Positions 48,739 through 58,235 of a DNA stretch of 64,000 nucleotides are shown here, in pieces. The DNA comes from Chloroflexota bacterium (GTDB taxonomy: Bacteria > Chloroflexota > Anaerolineae > Anaerolineales > Anaerolineaceae). Below the pieces are notes generated by a model. The model made no database searches. It was not told the DNA's origin and was given only the letters and a program-made list of their open reading frames with translations. The stretch spans positions 124,001-188,000 of the forward strand of contig JAKAFP010000004.1 in NCBI GenBank assembly GCA_021825925.1. Reading direction: 5' to 3'. Each line of letters begins with the position of its first letter. Positions within the stretch are counted from its first letter, which is position 1. Position numbers and translations under genes: made by a program.

Positions 48739-51700
48739 ATGAGTCAACCCTTGCAAATCCTGATCGTTGAAGACACCGAAACTGATGCTTTCTTACTCCA
48801 ACGGATCTTACAAAAGGGTGGATATGACATCACAAGCGCAGTCGTTGACAATGCAGACGACATGCGGTCTGCATTATTGGCTCATGATAATTGGCAGATC
48901 ATCACTTCTGACCACTCCATGCCAGGATTTAGTGCCCCCGAGGCATTGGCAATCGCCAAAGAAATCTGCCCCGATGTGCCTTTCATTATCCTGTCAGGTG
49001 AAATTGATATTAATCTTGCCGTTTCATTAATGAAGGGGGGCGCTCACGATTACATCCAAAAAAATGAAATGATCCAGATCGTTCCTGCGATCGAACGGGC
49101 GCTGATGGATGTAGCCATACGGAAAGAGCAAAAACAAATCAACAAGGAACTGATCGCAAGCGACAATCGTTTTCAAGAAGTCCTCGAAAACTCACTGGAT
49201 GCAGCATACAAATTGAATATTCAGACCAATACTTTTGAGTATTTAAGCCCGGTTTTTGCTCAAATTACTGGATACTCATTGGATGAGGTATTAAATGAGT
49301 CTTTCTCCTTTTTAGTCGGAAAGGTCCACAAAGATGATCTCGCTCCCGTTCAGGATGATAAAGAAAAATGTATAGCTAAAAAAAATAATGAAAAGCACCA
49401 GGTTGAATACCGCTTCAAACATAAGAATGGTCAATATATTTGGCTTCAAGACAAGTACTCGTTACTAAAAGATCCTGACGGAAAACCATACGCATTTGTT
49501 GGGAATATCAGTGATATCTCAGATCGCAAAAATGCAGAAATTGATCTTATATCAGCAAATATGCGTTTGGAAAGCATTATAGAAGGTACACGAGCCGGCA
49601 CCTGGGAATGGAATATCCAAACCGGCGAAACAATATTTAATGAGATGTGGGCGAATATCATTGGCTACACTCTGGAAGACCTGGCTCCTATTAGCATCAA
49701 AACCTGGGAAAAACTTGCCCACCCGGATGACCTCAAGAAATCAGACGTACTCTTAACTAAACATTTTTCAGGTGAAATTCCATTTTATGATATTGAATGC
49801 AGAATGAAACACAAAAATGGTGACTGGGTTTGGGTCCATGATCGTGGCCGGGTAATGACCTGGACAGACGATGGAAAACCTTTGATGATGTACGGAACCC
49901 ATATTGATATTACTGAAAACAAGAATTCTGAAGAATTGATCAAAAGTGTTTTTGAGAATTCTATCGTTGGTCAGTCGCTTACCTTGCCCTCAGGAGAGAT
50001 CAACGTCAATAAAGCTTTTTGCGAAATGATCGGATATACAAAAGAAGAGTTGGAAAACAAGAAATGGCAGGATATTACTCATCCTGATGACATCGCTTAT
50101 ACCAGCGACCAGATGAAAACATTGATATCCGGTGAATCAGAATCAGCTCACTTTATCAAGAGGTTCATAAAAAAAGACGGTTCTGTCTTGTGGGTTGAAA
50201 TTTTTTCAACTTTAATACAAAATCCAAAAGAAGCGAGACCGTTTTTCCTTACAACATTAGTGGATATTTCAGAACGAAAAAAGGCGGAAGAGCTTGTCAA
50301 ACAAAGGAATGATTTTTTTCAACTGATCTTTGATTATTCTCCCCTGGCAATAATAATTACAAGAAATTCAGATCTCTTATACATGAACCCAAGCTATATC
50401 AAAATGTTTGGGTTCGATAGTATTGAAGAAATTAATCAGTTACCTCCCTTGGATTTATTTGTTGAAGAATGGCGACCCAAAATCCTGGAAAATATGCGAC
50501 GCCGGGCAATGGGAGAAGTCATCCCGAATAGTTATGAAGTGGAATGCTATCGCAAAAACAGGTCCCGATTCCCGGTCCAAATGTTCATATCAAGAGTTGA
50601 GATGGCCGATGGACCAGTCTCTTTAACTTTTATTATTGACATTTCTGATCGCAAGCACTCAGATGAACTTTCAAAAAACATCATGATGATGAGCCCGGTA
50701 TCCATTCAAGTTCTGGATAAGAATGGTTTCACATTGAATGTAAACCCTGCATTTGAATCGCTATTTGGGTCTGTTCCGCCCCCTGATTATTCGATTTTTC
50801 AAGATCAGCAATTATTAGATAAAGGTGTTGGAGTGATTTTTGACAAACTAAGAAATGGAGAAGTGGTTCAGTTTCCTGATGTAAGTTTTAATCCCCATGA
50901 TTCGATATCGGAGTTGCCGGATGTCCCAAATTGGATCCGGACCATCGGTTTCCCATTACGCCGTAGTAATGAAAAACCGGAACTCTTTGTGTTAATGCAG
51001 GAAAGAATAACCGACCGAAAAATTGCTGAAGAAAAAATTAATCAATTAAATAACGAGCTCGAACAAAGAGTTGTTGAGCGCACATCGCAGCTTGCCATGG
51101 CAAATAAAGAACTTGAGTCTTTCTCTTATTCTGTTTCACACGACTTGCGAGCCCCTTTAAGAGGTATTGATGGCTATTCAACGGTCTTACAAGACGAGTA
51201 TTCTGAAAAACTTGATGAGACTGCCATTCAGTACATTGATCGGATAAGAAATGAATCCAAAAGGATGAATCAATTAATAGATGATTTGTTGAAACTTTCT
51301 CATGTCACCAGCACAACCCTTAAATTTAAAAAGGTCAATCTTTCTGACCTGGCCACGACAATAGTGACAAGACTGCAACAATCGAATCCAAATCAGAAAA
51401 CAACTTTTGATATTCAACCGGGTCTACTTGCAGATGGAGATCCCAACCTTTTGGAAGTGGCGTTAACCAACCTGTTAGGAAACGCTCTTAAGTATTCCAG
51501 TATGGTGTCAAATCCGCTCGTTCAATTTGGACAAGATAAAAAAGATGGCGAACCGGTGTACTTTGTTCGAGATAATGGAGTCGGTTTTAACATGGAACAT
51601 GCTCAAAACTTGTTCGGAGCGTTTCAGCGCATCCATAAGGAATCTGAATTTGAAGGAACCGGGATTGGATTGGCAACAGTAAAGCGTATCATCAATAAAC

Positions 51701-51789
51701 ACAACGGAAGAATTTGGGCTGAAGCCAAAGTAAATGAAGGAGCCACTTTCTACTTCACCCTCCCTGAAACAAGAATCATTCAGGAATAA
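48739..51789 (+). CDS. Hybrid histidine kinase with receiver, multiple PAS and kinase domains
   Basis: This 1016-residue soluble sensor has an N-terminal receiver (about 4-125; phospho-Asp in IITSDHSMPG), then five PAS/PAC modules (about 145-265, 275-395, 400-520, 525-640, 645-765), a short coiled coil, HisKA with the phospho-His in FSYSVSHDLRAPLRGIDGYS (about residue 800), and HATPase with RDNGVGFNMEHA and GTGIGLATVKRI. No TM is seen, so it acts in the cytoplasm. A receiver ahead of PAS domains suggests a phosphorelay input. It is followed 262 bases on by a diguanylate cyclase-type protein. Confidence 0.9.
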   Translation: MSQPLQILIVEDTETDAFLLQRILQKGGYDITSAVVDNADDMRSALLAHDNWQIITSDHSMPGFSAPEALAIAKEICPDVPFIILSGEIDINLAVSLMKGGAHDYIQKNEMIQIVPAIERALMDVAIRKEQKQINKELIASDNRFQEVLENSLDAAYKLNIQTNTFEYLSPVFAQITGYSLDEVLNESFSFLVGKVHKDDLAPVQDDKEKCIAKKNNEKHQVEYRFKHKNGQYIWLQDKYSLLKDPDGKPYAFVGNISDISDRKNAEIDLISANMRLESIIEGTRAGTWEWNIQTGETIFNEMWANIIGYTLEDLAPISIKTWEKLAHPDDLKKSDVLLTKHFSGEIPFYDIECRMKHKNGDWVWVHDRGRVMTWTDDGKPLMMYGTHIDITENKNSEELIKSVFENSIVGQSLTLPSGEINVNKAFCEMIGYTKEELENKKWQDITHPDDIAYTSDQMKTLISGESESAHFIKRFIKKDGSVLWVEIFSTLIQNPKEARPFFLTTLVDISERKKAEELVKQRNDFFQLIFDYSPLAIIITRNSDLLYMNPSYIKMFGFDSIEEINQLPPLDLFVEEWRPKILENMRRRAMGEVIPNSYEVECYRKNRSRFPVQMFISRVEMADGPVSLTFIIDISDRKHSDELSKNIMMMSPVSIQVLDKNGFTLNVNPAFESLFGSVPPPDYSIFQDQQLLDKGVGVIFDKLRNGEVVQFPDVSFNPHDSISELPDVPNWIRTIGFPLRRSNEKPELFVLMQERITDRKIAEEKINQLNNELEQRVVERTSQLAMANKELESFSYSVSHDLRAPLRGIDGYSTVLQDEYSEKLDETAIQYIDRIRNESKRMNQLIDDLLKLSHVTSTTLKFKKVNLSDLATTIVTRLQQSNPNQKTTFDIQPGLLADGDPNLLEVALTNLLGNALKYSSMVSNPLVQFGQDKKDGEPVYFVRDNGVGFNMEHAQNLFGAFQRIHKESEFEGTGIGLATVKRIINKHNGRIWAEAKVNEGATFYFTLPETRIIQE

Positions 51790-52051
51790 AAACAAATCAA
51801 ACTTGTGCTAGGAATGGCAGAAAATCTCAGGACCTCACAACCACGGAATTGGTTGAAGGAATACCCACATTATTATCCTTTTTTACACACATCAATTAGT
51901 TGCATACGAAAAAACAAAAAAGTGCTAAACTTAATTGATCCCCAGATAACTTTGTCTTTATGTTCCTGTTGAAAAGAATAGTAATCTGTAAAGAAAGAAG
52001 TAAACCGTTTCCTCTAGAGATTCGATTATATATCGCCGTTTGGGGGTATAG

Positions 52052-54322
52052 ATGAAAGAGAATCAAAAACCTAAAACACAACAGGTCAACGGCCTATCCG
52101 AACTGTATCAACACGTTTCAATCCCAGATGATCAAAATCAATTGGAAGACCAGCTGCGGTTGTTTATGTGCGCAGTGGATCAAAATCCGACTACGGTAAT
52201 GATCACCAGTGTCAATGGTATTATCGAGTACGTCAACCCGATGTTCACCGAAGTTACCGGGTATGAATTCAAAGACGTTGTCGGGAAGAATCCAAGCATC
52301 CTTAAATCTGGTCATACTTCAAATGAAGAATACGCCTCCCTTTGGCGAACGATCAAATCTGGCAAAATCTGGCATGGAAAACTATACAATCGCAAAAAAA
52401 ACGGCGATTTGTTTTGGGAAACGATCTCAATCTCGCCTGTGATCAACAAGATGGGTGAAATCACTCATTTTGTGGCCATCAAAGAGGATCTCACCTATCG
52501 CAAATTGGTCGAGGAAACCCTGGAAAAAGAGCGCCGTTTGCTGCGTGCCGTTGTTGACAATATCCCTGATCAGATCTTCGTCCACGATCGAGACTGCAAG
52601 TTTGTCCTTAATAATTTAAGTGATGCGCGTGTCATTGGCGTGAACGATCCGGCACTTTTATTGGGTAAAAGTGACATGGATTTCTATCCACCTGAGCTGG
52701 CCTCAACATACCAGGCGAATGATCGCCTGGTAATGGAAACAGATCAACCCGTGATCGTGGAAGAAGAACCCAGTATTACTGCCAGCGGACAGAAACGCTG
52801 GGTGAGTGCCATTAAAGTTCCGTTCCATGATAATGATGGCAAAGTGATCGGGTTGGTGGGAATCGCCCGTGATGTGACCAAACGTAAACTGGCTGAAGAC
52901 GAACTTTTCCGTTCACGCCAAATGCTGCAACTAGTCGTGGATAACATTCCCATGCTGGCTTACTGGAAAGACAATAATTTGGTCTACCTGGGTTGCAACC
53001 AGGCGTTTGCATGTCAGATGGGGTTGTCCTCCCCTGCTGATATTGTTGGAAAAACCGATTTCGATCTTCCATGGAAAGCTTCTGCTGCTCAATTTAGAGA
53101 GGAAGAAGAAGAGATCATCAAAACGGATTCACCCACACTGGGGGTTGAAGAATCAACTGCTCTTCCGGGAAATGCACAAGTTTGGGGCAGAACCAATAAG
53201 ATCCCCCTCCATGATCGCGAAGGGAAAGTGATCGGATTACTGGTCACATCTGAAGACATCACTGAAAGACGATTGGCAGAACAAGAAATTGAAAAAGCGA
53301 ACGAGAAACTGATCTCGTGGGTAAGCGATCTCGAAATACGCAATCAAGAAGCCAATCTTCTTCGTCAGATGGGTGATCTGCTTCAAGTGAGCAATGAACG
53401 TGAAGAGTATTTCACCATCATTAAAGAATACATTCCTCAGTTGTTTCCAAACACCTCCGGAGCATTGTTCATCCAAAATAATTCCCAGTCTTCTGTTGAG
53501 GCAATGACCGTGTGGGGAGACGATCTACAGAGTGATATTGCGTTTGCTCCAAGCGATTGTTGGGCCATGCGCCGCGGACAGATATATCAAGGTGGATCCA
53601 CAAAACCCGGCTTGAACTGCCGCCATATAAAGAAACCATTTACTGGACGCTATATCGAAGTACCGATGATGGCATCTGGAGAGATGTTCGGCATCTTGCA
53701 TATTGAGGAAAAGGATGAAACCCTCCTTAATCCCAACACTCAAGAAATGGCACATACCCTCGCAGATCATTTGTCTCTTTCACTTTCCAACCTGAAGCTG
53801 CGCGAAACGCTGCGGATCCAATCCATTCGCGACGCGCTGACCGGTTTATTCAACCGAAGGTATATGGAAGAATCGCTTGCCCGTGAAATTCCTAGGGCCG
53901 TACGTAAAAAAACGCCAGTTGGCATTATCATGCTGGATATAGACCACTTCAGGGATTTCAATAATACTTATGGCCACGAAGCCGGTAACGTTGTCTTACG
54001 TGAGATCGGAGCGCAACTCCAAACGCACATCCGGGGCGAAGACATTACCTGCCGTTATGGGGGTGAAGAGTTCATCCTGATCCTCCCTGAAGCCAATCAG
54101 GAAGTCACGGTCCAACGCGCTGAACGGATCCGTGAAGCCATCAAATCCATTCGAGTCGAATACCACCGCCAGCCCCTGGGTGTGATCTCCGTTTCATTGG
54201 GTGTTGCCATTTTCCCTGATCACAGTTCAACAGTGGAAGGCATACTCGAAAAAGCCGATGAGGCGCTTTATAAGGCAAAACATAATGGCCGTGATCGGGT
54301 TGAAATCGCGACAGTTACCTAA
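52052..54322 (+). CDS. PAS/GAF/GGDEF diguanylate cyclase
   Basis: This 756-residue protein has three PAS/PAC modules (about 35-155, 160-285, 290-410), a GAF domain (about 435-585) and a GGDEF domain (about 595-750). The active-site motif is YGGEEFILILPEA, and the inhibitory I-site is RGED, five residues before it, so product inhibition by c-di-GMP is likely. No EAL domain is present. The start follows GGGGGTATAG. It is probably soluble and reads cellular signals; next to the multi-PAS kinase. Confidence 0.93.
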   Translation: MKENQKPKTQQVNGLSELYQHVSIPDDQNQLEDQLRLFMCAVDQNPTTVMITSVNGIIEYVNPMFTEVTGYEFKDVVGKNPSILKSGHTSNEEYASLWRTIKSGKIWHGKLYNRKKNGDLFWETISISPVINKMGEITHFVAIKEDLTYRKLVEETLEKERRLLRAVVDNIPDQIFVHDRDCKFVLNNLSDARVIGVNDPALLLGKSDMDFYPPELASTYQANDRLVMETDQPVIVEEEPSITASGQKRWVSAIKVPFHDNDGKVIGLVGIARDVTKRKLAEDELFRSRQMLQLVVDNIPMLAYWKDNNLVYLGCNQAFACQMGLSSPADIVGKTDFDLPWKASAAQFREEEEEIIKTDSPTLGVEESTALPGNAQVWGRTNKIPLHDREGKVIGLLVTSEDITERRLAEQEIEKANEKLISWVSDLEIRNQEANLLRQMGDLLQVSNEREEYFTIIKEYIPQLFPNTSGALFIQNNSQSSVEAMTVWGDDLQSDIAFAPSDCWAMRRGQIYQGGSTKPGLNCRHIKKPFTGRYIEVPMMASGEMFGILHIEEKDETLLNPNTQEMAHTLADHLSLSLSNLKLRETLRIQSIRDALTGLFNRRYMEESLAREIPRAVRKKTPVGIIMLDIDHFRDFNNTYGHEAGNVVLREIGAQLQTHIRGEDITCRYGGEEFILILPEANQEVTVQRAERIREAIKSIRVEYHRQPLGVISVSLGVAIFPDHSSTVEGILEKADEALYKAKHNGRDRVEIATVT

Positions 54323-54661
54323 CCAGTGTAAATTCCAATTTATTCAATAAACCAATAAGAACCATCGTTTGAACGCCAGCTCCCCACCGGACTGGCGATT
54401 TTGTTCATCAGGGTTGTTAACAAAAGAGTCAAATAAGACTTAAGTCATAGTATTTGGATTCTTCATGGTTTACCATCCCAATATCAATCAACATCGTGTT
54501 ATGGAACGCCAACAAAAACGCCATATTGTTCAAAAAAAAACTGAGGTGTTGGATTCCATTGATTCAATATACTGCAGCTCGTGTTTGCAAAGAGGAGGCC
54601 AAAATACCATTTATCTGCGTCGCAAATTGATGTTTATTTCATAACGATTATGGAGGTTCAA
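54323..54661 (+). other. Intergenic region ahead of the oxidase operon
   Basis: No gene is seen. CGCCAG (54374-54379) and CTGGCG (54392-54397) form a terminator-like hairpin followed by ATTTTGTTC for the upstream cyclase. The palindrome GACTTAAGTC at 54437-54446 could be a regulator site for the oxidase operon; I cannot name the regulator. Confidence 0.4.
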
Positions 54662-54766
54662 ATGCATTTCACGGACAACTTATGGTGGATCTATCTCACC
54701 CTGGTTATCTTAATCGCCATTTTCTTCCTGGTTTTTTCAATTCTGATCAAGGATAGAGGAAAATAA
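54662..54766 (+). CDS. 34-residue single-helix subunit of the oxidase operon
   Basis: MHFTDNLWWIYLTLVILIAI starts a 34-residue protein with one TM helix (about 8-29) and a charged tail. ATG is chosen for a GGAGG seven bases upstream. The gene precedes subunit II by one base. It resembles small accessory subunits of haem-copper oxidases, such as CcoQ-like proteins. Too short for firm homology. Confidence 0.7.
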   Translation: MHFTDNLWWIYLTLVILIAIFFLVFSILIKDRGK

Positions 54767-54767
54767 A

Positions 54768-55184
54768 ATGGAAAAATCAGAGCGTAACTGGCTGTTCATT
54801 CTCATTGCTATTTTTGTCATCGTCAATGTGGTCACTCTTTCCAACCTGGTTCCATGGCAAAGTTGGCAGCTATGGCAAAAAGTAACCCCTGCCAAAGTGG
54901 TGAACGTAGAATACAAAGATTATGTCATTTCCATGGATACCCCAGTTGAGATCAAGAAGGGCGAATATGTGCAATTTGCGGCGACGTCCGCTGATGTGAC
55001 CTATGGTTTTGGGGTCTTTCGTAAAGACAACAGCATGGTTTTCCAAATGCAGGTGCTTCCTGGCAGAACCAACACGATCATTTGGAAATTCGACGAAACC
55101 GGAACGTATGACGTACGTTCGACAGAATACTCCGGCCCCAAGCATTCCGGCATGGTTGTCCGGGACGCAATCGAAGTGAAATAA
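54768..55184 (+). CDS. Haem-copper oxidase subunit II without CuA ligands
   Basis: This 138-residue protein has one TM (about 9-28) and a cupredoxin domain. The CuA site is lost: the first His is Tyr79 (DVTYGFGV), and the motif usually C-x-E-x-C-x3-H-x2-M reads S118-T-E-Y-S122-G-P-K-H126-S-G-M129, with both cysteines replaced by Ser, while Glu120, His126 and Met129 remain. It precedes subunit I by 12 bases. Such subunits are found in the NO-reductase-like branches. Electrons must therefore enter by another route. Confidence 0.85.
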   Translation: MEKSERNWLFILIAIFVIVNVVTLSNLVPWQSWQLWQKVTPAKVVNVEYKDYVISMDTPVEIKKGEYVQFAATSADVTYGFGVFRKDNSMVFQMQVLPGRTNTIIWKFDETGTYDVRSTEYSGPKHSGMVVRDAIEVK

Positions 55185-55196
55185 GGAGGATGCCAC

Positions 55197-56825
55197 ATGA
55201 AAAAACTTGGCTGGATTGAAAAATGGACATTACGTTTTACGGTGGTGGCGCTGCTCTTTATGCTGCTATCTGGATTTGAAGGCATGTTAATGCGTTCGCA
55301 GCAGTATGACATCAATTCGCTGCATGGCATGGAAACCGTACTCAACAGCATCCGACCTGGTGGCACAAATCCAAGTACTGAAGACCTTTATTACGCAATG
55401 CTGACCGCCCACCCCATCGTAGGCATCTACGGTTTCGTCTACATGGCGATTTTCGGCGCATTTTATTTTTTGGTCCCTTATTTGGTAAAGAAACCTGTCA
55501 AACACCCCAAACTGGTGGTGGCCAATTTCTGGCTGCAGATCATCGGGGTGATGACCTGTTGGGCAGCAGGTTTCTTTGGACTGTTCAATGCACTCTATAC
55601 CCTCTATTGGCCGCTGCCGGTTGCCTTTGACCGCGTGCCTGTGATCGGTAGCATTGCTTTCATGCTGGGGGCAGCCGTTATTATGGTCAATATTTTGATC
55701 TTCTCTTACAACATTTTTAAAACAGTATTGAGCAAGGATCATAATGGTTCTTATACGGTAGGCCAATTCCTGAGAGCAGCTTTTGGCATCCCTCGATTAA
55801 TGAAGCTTTTCGGCAAAGAAGATAAAGGTGCAGTCAATCTTGACTATAATGGCATGCCTGTATTTATCGTGGCCGTGGCTAGAGGATCCATTGACACGGT
55901 GATCAATGCGGTCGTGCTGCTATCCGCGGGTGTGCTGATCCTGGTGTATGGCGTGTTTGCGCTGTTGGGGCATCCGCTCAACCCGGGCGCGGTGGACGCG
56001 CTGATCTATAAAAATATTTATTGGTGGGGGTTGGATATGGTCGCGGATGGCAACGCCCTGATCTACACCGCAGGAGTCTGGTACTTACTGGTGCCCCTTC
56101 TCACCGGAAGACAGCTGTTTGGTGCAAACGTGGTTAAGACCGTTATCATGGTGGACTTGCTCGTCTCAATGGGCGTCTGGAGTCATCACTTGTTGGGCGA
56201 TACCGCACAACCCATTTGGATGAGATTGTTCTCAGGCCAGTTGATCACCTGGGGCGAGATCTTCACCATGGGGCTGACGCTCTTTGCCACGCTGATGACG
56301 ATCTGGAAAGCACGCCCCGTAAAGATGTCACCTCCGTTGAAATTTACGCTCGGCTCAATGTTCGGCTTCATCATGGGCGCCATCGCCGGGATTTTTCAGG
56401 CGAACGTGGGTTTGAATGTGGTGCTTCACAACACCCAATGGGTGATCGGATTGCACGCCCACACCCTGCTATTAACCGGTGTCGGCACCATGCTCTTCTC
56501 GGTGATCTATACGCTGGTGCCCATGCTCACTAAGCTTGAATTCAAGTTCAAAAAACTTGTAGACTGGCATTTCTGGTTGTGGATGATCGGCTCGGTTGGA
56601 ATGGCTCTGGCCATGGGTATGGCTGGCTCCAAGGGTATGCTTAGGCGCACGCTTTACACTGGAGGAGAGTTTACTCCTTACACTCTGGCCGCCATCATTT
56701 TCGGAAGCATTCTTTCAATCGGGTTTATCGTCTTCCTGTTCAACCTGGTGAGCACCCTCGGATTGAAGAATGTTTTCTCCCTGATCATTCCAGATAAGAA
56801 ACAGGCTGCGGTTGATGCTGCATAA
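55197..56825 (+). CDS. Haem-copper oxidase subunit I with Asp at a CuB ligand (gNOR-like)
   Basis: This 542-residue membrane protein has about 13 helices. His72 (TAHPIVG) and His422 (LHAHTLLLTG) would bind the low-spin haem, and His420 the active-site haem. The CuB His pair is present, His330-His331 (GVWSHHLLGD). The third ligand, normally in helix VI (H of WVVHLWVEG in NorB), is Asp280 in WWGLDMVADG, and the NorB Glu is Asp284. An Asp/His/His metal site with loss of CuA in subunit II matches the gNOR type of nitric oxide reductase reported in sulfur-oxidising and other bacteria. Activity is inferred. A terminator follows. Confidence 0.88.
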   Translation: MKKLGWIEKWTLRFTVVALLFMLLSGFEGMLMRSQQYDINSLHGMETVLNSIRPGGTNPSTEDLYYAMLTAHPIVGIYGFVYMAIFGAFYFLVPYLVKKPVKHPKLVVANFWLQIIGVMTCWAAGFFGLFNALYTLYWPLPVAFDRVPVIGSIAFMLGAAVIMVNILIFSYNIFKTVLSKDHNGSYTVGQFLRAAFGIPRLMKLFGKEDKGAVNLDYNGMPVFIVAVARGSIDTVINAVVLLSAGVLILVYGVFALLGHPLNPGAVDALIYKNIYWWGLDMVADGNALIYTAGVWYLLVPLLTGRQLFGANVVKTVIMVDLLVSMGVWSHHLLGDTAQPIWMRLFSGQLITWGEIFTMGLTLFATLMTIWKARPVKMSPPLKFTLGSMFGFIMGAIAGIFQANVGLNVVLHNTQWVIGLHAHTLLLTGVGTMLFSVIYTLVPMLTKLEFKFKKLVDWHFWLWMIGSVGMALAMGMAGSKGMLRRTLYTGGEFTPYTLAAIIFGSILSIGFIVFLFNLVSTLGLKNVFSLIIPDKKQAAVDAA

Positions 56826-56893
56826 TTTCAGATAAAACCTGTCACGACTAACCACTTACACATGAACTGTTAAGCGATCAATACGCATCCCGA

Positions 56894-56930
56894 AAAGGAC
56901 TGAGTCATAAAGGCTCAGTCCTTTTTCTTT
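56894..56930 (+). terminator. Terminator of the oxidase operon
   Basis: AAAGGACTGAG pairs with CTCAGTCCTTT (11 bp, 9-base loop), followed by TTCTTT. Confidence 0.9.
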
Positions 56931-57120
56931 ACATAATCCAGACAATTTATGTGATCTGGTCTCCTCATTTACCCACTCGCCGATTATTCTCCATTCCATT
57001 ACAGGGGGGTGGTGTAAAATAAAGTTATCAAACTGAATGCTGAATAATCATCACATTGTTTGACCATGACATTTTGAAATTTCAGCCCCTCATCCAATAA
57101 TTTGGAATTGTGACTACTTC

Positions 57121-57786
57121 ATGTCAGTAAACCTTGAAACCATAAAAGATCATCCCCTTTTTTCTTCATTAAAGACCGAAACCCTTGAAGATCTAGCCAG
57201 GGCTGCACTGCTTAAGGATTTTTCTACAAACACGATCTTTCAGATGCAAGATGAACCTTGTGAATTTGTGGGATTCGTAAGGACTGGAACTGCTGTCATT
57301 TTTCGAATTTCATCAAATGGAAATGAACAAATAATTTCTGTCCTCACCCTAGGAATGCATTTTAATACGGTACCAGCGATGGATAGCGACAAGAACGTGC
57401 GAGCGTGCATCAAGGCGATATCACCCTTGTCACTTCTGCTCATTCCGGTTGAAGATTTTCGCTGCCTTTTGCAGACTCACGCCGACCTGGCTTATTTGAT
57501 CCTTACGGATTTTGCCAGGCGACTTGATCATCTCGTCACGTTGGTTGATGAACTATCCTTGCATTCAGTCAGAGGACGACTGGCACAATTCTTACTGAAC
57601 CAGGCAAAAAAGGACCCATCGTCCAAACCTTGGACACAAGATGAAATAGCAGCCCATTTAGGTACCGTTCGTGATGTGGTCGGCCGAACACTGCGTGCTT
57701 TCATTAAAGCCGGTTTGGTCGAACGGAAAAATGGGGCAATTGTTATCTTGGATCGTAAAGGTTTGGAAGAAGAAGCCAATCTTTAA
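57121..57786 (+). CDS. Crp/Fnr-family transcriptional regulator
   Basis: This 221-residue protein has a cyclic-nucleotide-type beta-barrel (about 10-125) without the FNR Cys cluster, and a C-terminal HTH (about 145-215) with WTQDEIAAHLGTVRDVVGRTLRAFIKAGLVER. The absence of Fe-S cysteines and the neighbouring reductase suggest the DNR/NnrR type that senses NO through haem, although no haem ligand can be assigned. It is likely to regulate the oxidase operon upstream. Confidence 0.9.
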   Translation: MSVNLETIKDHPLFSSLKTETLEDLARAALLKDFSTNTIFQMQDEPCEFVGFVRTGTAVIFRISSNGNEQIISVLTLGMHFNTVPAMDSDKNVRACIKAISPLSLLLIPVEDFRCLLQTHADLAYLILTDFARRLDHLVTLVDELSLHSVRGRLAQFLLNQAKKDPSSKPWTQDEIAAHLGTVRDVVGRTLRAFIKAGLVERKNGAIVILDRKGLEEEANL

Positions 57787-57856
57787 AAATGAGACAAAAA
57801 GCGTATTATTATTTCAACCCTTTCGCTAGAATCAATCATGTGAAAGGAAGTCGTTG

Positions 57857-58087
57857 ATGAATCGTGGAAAAGAATTATTGATTAAGATCAACTTATCGCT
57901 ATGTGTCCATTGCGGCGCATGTGCTTACTTATGTTCAACAGGCACGCTCATCATCAGCGACGCCGAGCCCGTCGTTGATCAACCTGATCAATGCTCAAAC
58001 TGCGGAGCTTGTGAAGAAATATGTCCCACCGGGGCGATTAGTCTACCTTTTGTCATTACATGGCAGCCGACAACACTAATTGAATGA
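57857..58087 (+). CDS. 2[4Fe-4S] ferredoxin
   Basis: This 76-residue protein has two clusters: CVHCGACAYLC and CSNCGACEEICP. ATG at 57857 follows AAAGGA. It lies 70 bases downstream of the regulator and may carry electrons for the reductase or for other reactions. Confidence 0.92.
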   Translation: MNRGKELLIKINLSLCVHCGACAYLCSTGTLIISDAEPVVDQPDQCSNCGACEEICPTGAISLPFVITWQPTTLIE

Positions 58088-58235
58088 TGGATTATTTTTT
58101 TAAGTCAAATCCCGGGTTGATCAGCCTGAATTCTGTTTGAGTTTGGAAAAGAGAATCATGATAAACTAATTTTCATGAGTTTCTAAGGTTTCGTGTATTA
58201 CTCCCTTTTTCTGAACAAAGATAGAGAAGATCCAG

